In this document: piece after piece, positions 45,532-53,000 of the stretch
Numbering within the stretch: the stretch's first letter is position 1
How the letters are laid out: the number at the start of each line of letters is the position of its first letter
Origin: Prevotella sp. oral taxon 299 str. F0039
Lineage (GTDB): Bacteria > Bacteroidota > Bacteroidia > Bacteroidales > Bacteroidaceae
Direction: 5' to 3'
Length of the DNA: 64,000 nucleotides
Assembly: GCF_000163055.2 (NCBI RefSeq)
Contig: NC_022111.1
Coordinates: 248,001 to 312,000, forward strand
Notes under the pieces: model-generated
Seen by the model: the letters and a program-made list of their open reading frames with translations, nothing else
Told to the model about the DNA's origin: nothing
The model's database searches: none
Position numbers and translations under genes: made by a program

Positions 45532-46734
45532 TTATAGACCAATCTTTTTACGGATATCCTTTGGAACTGCATTTTTGTTCACAATGAAGTCCATTGTTTT
45601 GTAAGCAACGAATGCTTTGGTCATATACCATGTGCCATTATAATCGCCATAAGTACCCCAAGAGTTCTTAACCATGTAGTATTCTTTACCATTTTGATCT
45701 TTAGCGATACCATAGATGTGCATTCCGTGGTCGTCAGTTGTTTCCCAATTATCGAATGCTTCTTGTCTCATTTCTTGTGTTGGAACAATTTCGGGTGCAT
45801 TGATTCCAAGGGCACCTAACTTGTTTTTCTTCTCACTACTTGATAGCTTAAACCATCGATCAGCGTCGGTTCCTGCCATAGAACGTGCTTTTTTAACGTC
45901 GTAAGCAATACCTAGTCCTTTACGTGTAAAACCATCTTCTGTTACATCACCGCCCCACATAACTGTGTAGCCATTCATAATTGCATTGTCTATGATTTTA
46001 CAAAGGTCGTCAATAGGTACGTTCCAGCTCATGGGCCAGCGCCAATTGTCTTGTACTTCTACTGCAAATTCAGTCCAGAAAGGGTGGTGTGTGTAGCTTG
46101 TAAAGCTGATATAATCTTTCATATCCAATCCTAAACTAGCAGCAAATGATTGTGGTGTATATGTTTTACCTTCGTATTGGAATGAAGTTGGTGCTTTACC
46201 AAGATATGAATCGATAATGCCTTGTAAACCATTCTTCCATGCGGGAGTTAGTTTTGAAGCTTTATTCTTTGCTACAGCCTCAACGTATGGAGTCATAACG
46301 CTAAAGAATTCTGAGAAGTTTGCTAATGAGTCACCTATCATTTTACCAGGTAATGGCATAGCAGACTCTGGAATCATACCATAATTTTCCCAGCAATATT
46401 GTACATCATAGCCACTACCGCCTTCTGAGAAACTAACATCTCCGTGCATACGAACAGCTTTAATTGCTCTATCCATGTATGTTTTACCAGCAACAAACAT
46501 TTCGCTTAAATCGTAAGTTTTACCTGTTTTTCTTAAAATTTCGCTTTCAAAAAAGCTATTTGTAGAATAAGCCCAACAAGTTCCACTTTTGTTTTGGTCC
46601 TTGATACTTGTTATTTTATTTGCTTTGACTACAGTGAATACAGGTTTTACTACTTTGATACTGTCTGTGTTTGTTTCTGCCTGCATGCCTGTTACAGCGC
46701 ATGTAAGTGCAGCTAGCATGATTATTTTTTTCAT
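45532..46734 (-). CDS. Secreted C1B-type cysteine aminopeptidase (bleomycin hydrolase family)
   Basis: A 400-residue papain-fold peptidase with an N-terminal signal peptide (MKKIIMLAALTCAVTGMQAE). The catalytic Gln/Cys region is IKDQNKSGTCWAYSTNSFFE (Cys about residue 53), the His in DDHGMHIYGIAKD, and the Asn in YYMVKNSWGTYG, so all catalytic residues are present. The closest family is C1B (PepC/BleH), usually cytoplasmic hexamers; the signal peptide here implies export to the periplasm or surface, as in other Bacteroidales homologues. It likely degrades peptides for nutrition. The next upstream gene, a peptidase P, is only 76 bases away on the same strand. Confidence 0.88.
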   Translation of the reverse strand: MKKIIMLAALTCAVTGMQAETNTDSIKVVKPVFTVVKANKITSIKDQNKSGTCWAYSTNSFFESEILRKTGKTYDLSEMFVAGKTYMDRAIKAVRMHGDVSFSEGGSGYDVQYCWENYGMIPESAMPLPGKMIGDSLANFSEFFSVMTPYVEAVAKNKASKLTPAWKNGLQGIIDSYLGKAPTSFQYEGKTYTPQSFAASLGLDMKDYISFTSYTHHPFWTEFAVEVQDNWRWPMSWNVPIDDLCKIIDNAIMNGYTVMWGGDVTEDGFTRKGLGIAYDVKKARSMAGTDADRWFKLSSSEKKNKLGALGINAPEIVPTQEMRQEAFDNWETTDDHGMHIYGIAKDQNGKEYYMVKNSWGTYGDYNGTWYMTKAFVAYKTMDFIVNKNAVPKDIRKKIGL

Positions 46735-46810
46735 GTTTTACTGTTTTTCAATTTATATAATTATGTTTTATTTATGCAATATATCGTTGTCTTGAGGAAC
46801 TAAATATTCT

Positions 46811-48205
46811 TTATTGGTTCATTAAAGCTTCGAGGTCTTTAGGGTGATATGGAATTTCTGTCTTTCCAATAAATCTACAACCATCTCTTGTTATGAGAAC
46901 ATCATCTTCAATACGAATTCCTCCAAAGTCTTTATATTGTTCTAGAGCTTCAAAGTTAATGAAATCTTTTCCAATTCCCTTTGCTTTCCATTCGTCAATA
47001 AGTGCAGGAATGAAGTAAATACCAGGTTCATCCGTGATAACAAAGTTCTCTTCAATTCGTCTACCCATACGAAGTGATCCTGTTCCGAATTGTGTTGAAG
47101 GTTGAATTTCGTCGTCATAACCTACGTATATTTGTCCTAATCCTTCCATATCGTGTACGTCGAGTCCCATCATGTGACCTAAACCATGAGGTAAGAATAA
47201 AGCGTGTGCTCCAGAAACCACAGCTTCTTCTACGTCACCTTTCATTAAACCAAGTTCTTTCAGACGAGTTGTCATAAGCTTACAAACCTCCATGTGAACA
47301 TCAAACCATTTTACACCAGGTTTTGCAATTTGTAGAACTAAGTCGTGTCCAGCTTCTACAATAGAATAAATATCTAATTGTTTTTGAGTGAATTTGCCAT
47401 TAACAGGATATGTTCTAGTATGGTCGGAACAATAGTTATTAATGGTTTCGCCACCGCAATCGCATAAAACAAGTTTTCCATTCTTTAGTTTTTCCATTGT
47501 AGGAGCGCCATGTAGAATTTCACCTCTTTGTGTAAAGATAGTAGAGAAGCTAACCTTTGAACCATAAGAATTGGCAATACCATCAACTTGTCCGCTGATA
47601 AATTTTTCAGTAACGCCTTCTTTTGTAAGTTTCATCGCTGTTGTGTGCATTAAATATCCAATTTCGAAAGCACGTTCAATTTCTTCAATTTCTTGCTGTT
47701 CCTTAACAGAACGCATCTTAACAACAGCCTTTATAAGTGATAAAGAAGCCTTTTCTTTTTGTTGATTAGGATGAATACCTAAAAGGTCATATATCAATAT
47801 CATTATATCCGACCTATAAGGAGGAAGGAAATGAACTTCTCTTTTATTCTTTAAAGCATCACAACAAATATGTTTTAATTCTTTTAAAGGCGCAGTATGC
47901 TCAACTCCTACAGCTGAGGCCATATTTTTAACCGAGTCAACAGGACCCAACCACACTATATCGTCAATGTCAACGTCATTACCAATAAGAGTGTCTGTGT
48001 TGTTGTCTATATCTATTATTCCTACTAATCCATCTCTATTAGCACCAAAGTAATAAAGAAAAGAAGAGTCTTGCCTGAATGGTGAATAAGCATTATTAGG
48101 ATAGTTACAAGGCGATTCGTTATTGCCAAATAATATGATAATACCACTCTTTACCAGCTTTTTTAGCGTTTCACGGCGTTTAATGTATGTATTTTTGTCA
48201 AACAT
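46811..48205 (-). CDS. pepP: Xaa-Pro aminopeptidase (M24B, aminopeptidase P)
   Basis: Removes N-terminal residues preceding proline, using two metal ions. The 464-residue protein has an N-terminal AMP_N domain (about 5-140), with FRQDSSFLYYFGANRDG, and a C-terminal pita-bread domain with the metal ligands: Asp in LVLCDCGGE, Asp in SDHTRTYPV, His in HGLGHMMGLDVHD, Glu in VITDEPGIYF and Glu in GIRIEDDVLI. No signal peptide is seen, so it is cytoplasmic. It probably finishes the peptides released by the secreted peptidase next door. Promoter: minus-strand -7 element at 48234-48241. Confidence 0.95.
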   Translation of the reverse strand: MFDKNTYIKRRETLKKLVKSGIIILFGNNESPCNYPNNAYSPFRQDSSFLYYFGANRDGLVGIIDIDNNTDTLIGNDVDIDDIVWLGPVDSVKNMASAVGVEHTAPLKELKHICCDALKNKREVHFLPPYRSDIMILIYDLLGIHPNQQKEKASLSLIKAVVKMRSVKEQQEIEEIERAFEIGYLMHTTAMKLTKEGVTEKFISGQVDGIANSYGSKVSFSTIFTQRGEILHGAPTMEKLKNGKLVLCDCGGETINNYCSDHTRTYPVNGKFTQKQLDIYSIVEAGHDLVLQIAKPGVKWFDVHMEVCKLMTTRLKELGLMKGDVEEAVVSGAHALFLPHGLGHMMGLDVHDMEGLGQIYVGYDDEIQPSTQFGTGSLRMGRRIEENFVITDEPGIYFIPALIDEWKAKGIGKDFINFEALEQYKDFGGIRIEDDVLITRDGCRFIGKTEIPYHPKDLEALMNQ

Positions 48206-48233
48206 ATTAAAAAGATTTATTTAATATATATCG

Positions 48234-48270
48234 CAAAGTTACGAAAAATAGTTCAATTTATGTAACTTTG
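48234..48270. promoter_or_regulatory. Overlapping divergent promoters of pepP and the patatin gene
   Basis: TAACTTTG occurs on the minus strand at 48234-48241 (for pepP, start 48205) and on the plus strand at 48263-48270 (for the patatin gene, start 48293). The -33 region of each falls on or near the -7 element of the other, so one polymerase would block the other. Confidence 0.65.
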
Positions 48271-48292
48271 TCACAACTTTAATTGTTTTCTT

Positions 48293-49141
48293 ATGGATAT
48301 AACATCAGACGTAGGACTTGTACTTGAAGGCGGAGGTATGCGTGGGGTTTTCACCAGTGGTGTATTAGATGCATTTATGAAACATAATCTTTATTTTGAT
48401 TATGTAGTTGCTGTTTCGGCTGGAGCAGGGAACGGAATGTCGTATATAAGTAAGCAATATCGTCGGGCTAGAATGACAAATATAGATTTTTTAGCTCGTT
48501 ATGATTATATTGGATTGAGGCATTTATTCTCTCAAGGATGTATTTTTGATCAGAAATTGTTATACGAAGACTTGCCAAACTATTATCTTCCTTATGATTT
48601 TGAAGCTTATTTCAATAATCCTTCAACCTTTGAAATAGTTACAACTAACTGTTTAACGGGAGAGGCTATGTATCTTGTTGAAAAGCAAGACAAGCAGAGA
48701 GTGCTTGATATTGTGAAGGCATCGTCGAGTTTACCCTATGTAAGTAAGATTGTTACAGTTGACGGCATTCCTATGCTTGATGGTGGAATTGTGGATAGTA
48801 TTCCTGTCTTAAGATCAATAGAGACGGGACATTCTACTAATGTTGTAGTGCTAACACGGAATAGAGGATATCGAAACACATCAAAAGATTACAAAATTCC
48901 TCGTTTTATCTATAAGAAATTTCCTCGTCTTAGAGTTGCACTAAGTAGGCGAATAGCTGTTTATAATGCTCAATTAGATTTGATAGAGCGTCTCGAAAAT
49001 GAAGGGAAAATTCTGTGTGTTCGTCCTATTCGTCCTTTAGAAGTGAATAGAATAGAACGAGATGTCACTAAACTTGAAGACTTATATGAAGAAGGTTTTG
49101 AACAAGGAGAATTATTTTGTAGACAGCATTGGGATAAATAA
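48293..49141 (+). CDS. Patatin-like phospholipase
   Basis: A 282-residue predicted lipid acyl hydrolase. The oxyanion loop is LEGGGMRGVF (about residue 14), the nucleophile Ser sits in AVSAGAGNG (about 43), where the usual first Gly of G-x-S-x-G is Ala, and the catalytic Asp sits in MLDGGIVDSIPV (about 167). It resembles the YjjU/RssA group. It is soluble, without a signal peptide. It is transcribed divergently from pepP and followed by a 544-base gene-free stretch. Substrate unknown. Confidence 0.88.
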   Translation: MDITSDVGLVLEGGGMRGVFTSGVLDAFMKHNLYFDYVVAVSAGAGNGMSYISKQYRRARMTNIDFLARYDYIGLRHLFSQGCIFDQKLLYEDLPNYYLPYDFEAYFNNPSTFEIVTTNCLTGEAMYLVEKQDKQRVLDIVKASSSLPYVSKIVTVDGIPMLDGGIVDSIPVLRSIETGHSTNVVVLTRNRGYRNTSKDYKIPRFIYKKFPRLRVALSRRIAVYNAQLDLIERLENEGKILCVRPIRPLEVNRIERDVTKLEDLYEEGFEQGELFCRQHWDK

Positions 49142-49278
49142 AAATAATATATTGTTGCTCTTGGATGAGATGGAATAAGATATCTAAATATTTTTTGCCT
49201 CTCTTGTCGAAACTTTTGATATCTCTATTTAAGATGTTATTATTTAATTGTTTTCTTGTCTTAATTTTATGCAGTTGT

Positions 49279-49366
49279 AATAGTATTGCTTTTACGCCCT
49301 AAAAGCATTGATATAAGGGTCTAAAAACGTTGCTTTTGCAATGTAAAAGTTATGCTTTAAAAGCTT
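49279..49366. repeat. 22-bp-period palindromic repeat array E (four units)
   Basis: Units start at 49279, 49301, 49323 and 49345, with cores AATAGTATTGCTTTT, AAAAGCATTGATATA, AAAAACGTTGCTTTT and AAAAGTTATGCTTTA. They lie after the patatin gene and before the promoter at 49616. The remainder of 49142-49685 is AT-rich without a credible gene. Confidence 0.84.
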
Positions 49367-49615
49367 AGTAGAATACAAACACTTTTACAAATTTTGTTTA
49401 TTTCTTTGGTTATGCCCATTGTGTTAGGTTGTCAAAGAAAGCATACAGAGAGTGAATATAGTTTTATAGAATGTTGGTATGTTCTTTTTATTTACTAACT
49501 TTGCTATGTAAGAATGATGCAGGATTCAAGGAAAATAGTTATAGAAAATCTAATATCTTATCTTAGGTTTAATTAAAATGTTGCAGTAATCCTCTTTATT
49601 TAAGCAGAAACACAA

Positions 49616-49623
49616 TATCTTTG
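49616..49623 (+). promoter_or_regulatory. -7 promoter element for the TrpF-like gene
   Basis: TATCTTTG, followed by CA, 63 bases upstream of the ATG at 49686. Confidence 0.65.
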
Positions 49624-49685
49624 CAGTAATATTATTATTGGTAGCGATAAAAGTAAGTAAACTTCAAAGGACAAAATAACGTTTT

Positions 49686-50375
49686 ATGATATTAAAGGTG
49701 TGCGGAATGTACGAAAAAGAGAATATTCGTGCAGTGATAGAGCAAGGAGTTGAATGCATAGGATTTAACTTTGAACAGGGGAATCCACGTTTTGTCAAGA
49801 TGTACTCTTCTTATAGTGGAATACAACCAGACTATAGTTCTCTTCAAATAGATACCATAAAGAAAAATAATAAGATATTATCTTTTACTAATGTTAAGAC
49901 CTTTGGGGTATTTAAAGACGATATGCCTCAAAATATTATTACACGTATTTATAACTTTAAACTTACTGGAGTTCAACTAAATGGTGATGAGGATACGGTG
50001 ATGATAGATAACTTAAAAGCTACAGTTATTGACGATATTGTTCCTTCTTTAGATGTAATAAAAACAATAGAGGTAAATTCTTATGACGATTTTAGTAAGG
50101 CTTTGCCTTTTAAAGGTCATGCCGATATGATCTTTTTTAATTTTAATCCAGATTTATTCTCAACTCAAAATCTTTCTAAAACAGTAGATGCCTTGAATCG
50201 TTTTGTATCTCCTCTTCCTTTTTTAGTTGGCGGATTGATAGACACAACAATACTAAATTCTCTTAGAGAAATAAAAAATGAAGCGTTTTTAGGATTGAAT
50301 GTGGATTCTGAAATAGAGACGAAAGAAAGATTAAAAGATATTGAAAAACTAAAATCTTTACAACAATTTCTATAA
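49686..50375 (+). CDS. Orphan phosphoribosylanthranilate isomerase-like protein (TrpF fold)
   Basis: A 229-residue TIM-barrel protein resembling TrpF, which isomerises phosphoribosylanthranilate in tryptophan synthesis. The N-terminus ILKVCGMYEKENIRAV keeps the catalytic Cys (KVCGM), and GIGFNF-like CIGFNFEQGNPRF, GVQLNGDED (VQLHGDE in the family), FLVGGLID and AFLGLNVDSEIE are recognisable. The catalytic general-acid Asp, normally in a motif like LLD near residue 126, is not seen: the equivalent region reads MIFFNFNPDLF. No other trp gene is nearby. It may be a degenerate or re-purposed isomerase; activity is doubtful. Confidence 0.7.
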   Translation: MILKVCGMYEKENIRAVIEQGVECIGFNFEQGNPRFVKMYSSYSGIQPDYSSLQIDTIKKNNKILSFTNVKTFGVFKDDMPQNIITRIYNFKLTGVQLNGDEDTVMIDNLKATVIDDIVPSLDVIKTIEVNSYDDFSKALPFKGHADMIFFNFNPDLFSTQNLSKTVDALNRFVSPLPFLVGGLIDTTILNSLREIKNEAFLGLNVDSEIETKERLKDIEKLKSLQQFL

Positions 50376-50418
50376 AGATATATTGGTTTCTAGGAAATTA
50401 GTAATGTGTTTTGTCGAA

Positions 50419-50484
50419 GATTGTAGTGACCAATTAAGGCATTGAAATGATGTCTGCAATGTAAAAGTTTAGCTATCATATTTG
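50419..50484. repeat. 22-bp-type repeat, decayed units (array G)
   Basis: In-phase degenerate units start at 50419, 50441 (ATTGAAATGATGTCT) and 50463 (AAAAGTTTAGCTATC), between the TrpF-like stop and the terminator at 50502. Confidence 0.45.
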
Positions 50485-50501
50485 AAGAAAGATTGTACTA
50501 T

Positions 50502-50556
50502 GAAAAAAAGAGTATTACAGCTGTATCTAAATATATAGCAATAATACTCTCTTTGA
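50502..50556. terminator. Bidirectional terminator between the TrpF-like gene and ygiQ
   Basis: AGAGTATTA (50509-50517) pairs with TAATACTCT (50542-50550). A T-run follows on the minus strand, and CTTTGAAGCCTTTT on the plus strand. Confidence 0.65.
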
Positions 50557-50631
50557 AGCCTTTTAGTTTATAATTATAAAGATCCAAACCATAGTTGGAT
50601 ATGTTTTTTCTATGATAATATCTTACTCTTA

Positions 50632-52593
50632 TTATCTACTTCTTTTTCTTCTTCCTTCTTTTTTATTGCTTTTGGGTGCGAAGTTGGGATTATATGACTT
50701 CTTTTCATTCGACTTATTCCTTTGATCAGATGGCTTTCTAGGATTGTTAAACTTTGGAGCTGGAGCCTTGTCGAAAAGTTGTTGAATGAGATCTGCACGA
50801 CCAATTTTTCTTAATTCTTGTTCAATTCCTCTTCGTTCTTCAGGTTTGTACCAGAAGAAGAATTGCCTTTGTGCCAACTTTTCTTTTGGAGTCTTAGCAC
50901 TATATATAGGCTCTAAAGTATAAGGATGATAGCCCGTGTACCATGCTTCTGTACTAACTGTCATTGGAGTAGGGGTAAAGTCTTGTATTTGTTCTAGCTT
51001 AAAGTCTAGATTTTTAGTCTTTACCGCCAAGTCTGCCATATCTTCAGGCTTACAACCAGGGTGACTACTAATGAAATAAGGAATAATTTGTTGTTTTAAA
51101 TTTTCTTCTCTATTGATTCTATCGAATATCTTTTTAAACTCATAGAACTGCTCAAAAGAAGGTTTTCTCATTAGTCCTAACACATCATCACTAGTGTGTT
51201 CGGGTGCAACTTTCAAACGACCACTAACGTGTTTGGTGATAAGTTCGTGTATATATTCTTTTGCTGCAGCGTTAGTTTTATCATCTTTACTTTTATGAAG
51301 CAATAAATCGTATCTTACACCACTACCTATAAAGCTCTTCTTTAATCCAGGTAAAGCATCAACTGCACGATATATTTCAAGTATTTTGGTGTGATCAGTA
51401 TTTAAGTTTGTACAAACTTTAGGACTGATACATGATGGGCGTTTACATTTCTCGCATATATTTTGGTTCTTACCAGCCATTCCATACATGTTGGCAGATG
51501 GTCCTCCAAGGTCTGAAAGATATCCTTTAAAGTCGGGCATACTTATTATTTGTTTCACTTCTTTAATGATACTTTCTTTAGAACGACAAGTTACAAATTT
51601 ACCTTGGTGGGCAGATATTGTGCAAAAAGAACATCCTCCGAAACAGCCTTGGTGAATGTTTACCGAGAATTTAATCATCTCATATGCAGGAATACGTTTG
51701 TTCTTATATTTAGGATGAGGCAAACGTGTGTAAGGAAGGTCGAACATTGCATCGAGTTCTGCTGTGGTCATAGTAGGGAATGGTGGGTTAACAACCGTAT
51801 ATTTTCCGTCGACTTCTTGCAAAAGTCGTTGGGCATGCATTTTGTTAGACTCTTCTTCTATATACTTAAAGTTCTCTGCATGTGCCTTTTTGTTTTGTAA
51901 ACACTCTTCATAACTATGCAAGATGATATCCTTATCTGTTATCCCTCCTTGTATATTATCTTTACTTGCAAGATATACTGTTTGTGGAATTTCGGTGACT
52001 TTCTTGATGTTTCGACCTTGTTCAATAGCCTCTGCAAGAGCAAGAATAGATTTTGCTCCAACACCATATAATAGCATGTCTGCACCAGAGTCGCATAAAA
52101 TAGACTTTCTAAGCCTATTTTGCCAGTAGTCAAAGTGAGTGACACGACGTAGAGAAGCTTCGATACCACCAATAACAACGGGAACATCTGGAAAAAGTTT
52201 TTTTAATATTTGTGTGTAAACAATTGAAGGGTAGTCAGGTCTACAGTCGTGTCTTCCATCAGGACTATAGGCATCTTCAGATCTTAATCGTTTATTGGCA
52301 GTATATTTATTCACCATAGAATCCATGTTCCCAGGCGAAACTGCAAAAAAAAGACGTGGTTTTCCAAGCTTTTTAAAGTCACGGAAATCTCCATGCCAGT
52401 CTGGTTGTGGGACGATTGCGATGCGATATCCTGCAGCTTCTATAGAGCGTCCGATAACGGCAGGACCAAAAGAAGGATGATCTATGTATGCATCTCCAGT
52501 GAATAGAATAATATCTAATTCATCCCAACCACGCAAGGTACATTCTTTCTTTGTTGTGGGTAGGAAGTCGGTAAGTAAGTATTTGCTTTCCAA
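50632..52593 (-). CDS. ygiQ: YgiQ-family radical SAM protein
   Basis: A 653-residue radical S-adenosylmethionine protein. The N-terminal region (about 20-300) has a cobalamin-binding-like fold with DIILFTGDAYIDHPSFG and IVIGGIEASLRRVTHFDYW-type stretches (here PVVIGGIEASLRRVTHFDY). The iron-sulfur motif CFGGCSFC (Cys-x3-Cys-x2-Cys, about residue 320) follows, and then a basic low-complexity tail rich in Lys, Asn and Arg, ending KEGRRKRSR. The family's reaction is not established. It is monocistronic, on the minus strand, and converges with the TrpF-like gene. Confidence 0.93.
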   Translation of the reverse strand: MESKYLLTDFLPTTKKECTLRGWDELDIILFTGDAYIDHPSFGPAVIGRSIEAAGYRIAIVPQPDWHGDFRDFKKLGKPRLFFAVSPGNMDSMVNKYTANKRLRSEDAYSPDGRHDCRPDYPSIVYTQILKKLFPDVPVVIGGIEASLRRVTHFDYWQNRLRKSILCDSGADMLLYGVGAKSILALAEAIEQGRNIKKVTEIPQTVYLASKDNIQGGITDKDIILHSYEECLQNKKAHAENFKYIEEESNKMHAQRLLQEVDGKYTVVNPPFPTMTTAELDAMFDLPYTRLPHPKYKNKRIPAYEMIKFSVNIHQGCFGGCSFCTISAHQGKFVTCRSKESIIKEVKQIISMPDFKGYLSDLGGPSANMYGMAGKNQNICEKCKRPSCISPKVCTNLNTDHTKILEIYRAVDALPGLKKSFIGSGVRYDLLLHKSKDDKTNAAAKEYIHELITKHVSGRLKVAPEHTSDDVLGLMRKPSFEQFYEFKKIFDRINREENLKQQIIPYFISSHPGCKPEDMADLAVKTKNLDFKLEQIQDFTPTPMTVSTEAWYTGYHPYTLEPIYSAKTPKEKLAQRQFFFWYKPEERRGIEQELRKIGRADLIQQLFDKAPAPKFNNPRKPSDQRNKSNEKKSYNPNFAPKSNKKEGRRKRSR

Positions 52594-52701
52594 AACTATT
52601 TTATCGAAATTTGAACTCTAAATAACTAATTTGTATAATGAATGATTTTTACCTATATTAAATAGGATTCAAGTGACATTTGAAATGATTTAAATGCTAA
52701 A

Positions 52702-52998
52702 TTATTTTTCTATTTCTTGGATATATAAAAGCATAAGTTGGTGGAGTCCAAAAGCTTTCATGTACTTATGATATATAACGTCAAGACAAAGGTCTAATAA
52801 CTCTTTACTTGTATTATCTTCGTTTCCTAGAAGAGAGCGTATGTTGAGTCGTAATTTATCTAATAAATCCTCATCAATAATGCCATTACTATCAACAAGA
52901 TTACGAAACAAAGAATATTTTTGTATTGTTTTGAGATGCTCATCGCTCACCTCAATAAACTTACTACCACTTGAATTTGCTTGTATTTTATAAATCAT
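52702..52998 (-). CDS. Small hypothetical protein, last gene of the envelope operon
   Basis: A 98-residue, mostly helical soluble protein: KFIEVSDEHLKTIQKYSLFR then LDKLRLNIRSLLGNEDNTSK. No signal peptide, motif or recognised family. Its start is two bases after the stop of the 869-residue amidase-like gene, so the two are translationally coupled and it is very probably real. The tight coupling suggests a partner function, which is inference. Confidence 0.65.
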   Translation of the reverse strand: MIYKIQANSSGSKFIEVSDEHLKTIQKYSLFRNLVDSNGIIDEDLLDKLRLNIRSLLGNEDNTSKELLDLCLDVIYHKYMKAFGLHQLMLLYIQEIEK

Positions 52999-53000
52999 AA

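Noticed and set aside
2946..49366. CRISPR array as an explanation of the 22-base repeats
   Set aside because: The unit is 22 bases with no constant repeat and no unrelated spacers of 30-40 bases, each array has at most five units, and no cas gene is in the window.
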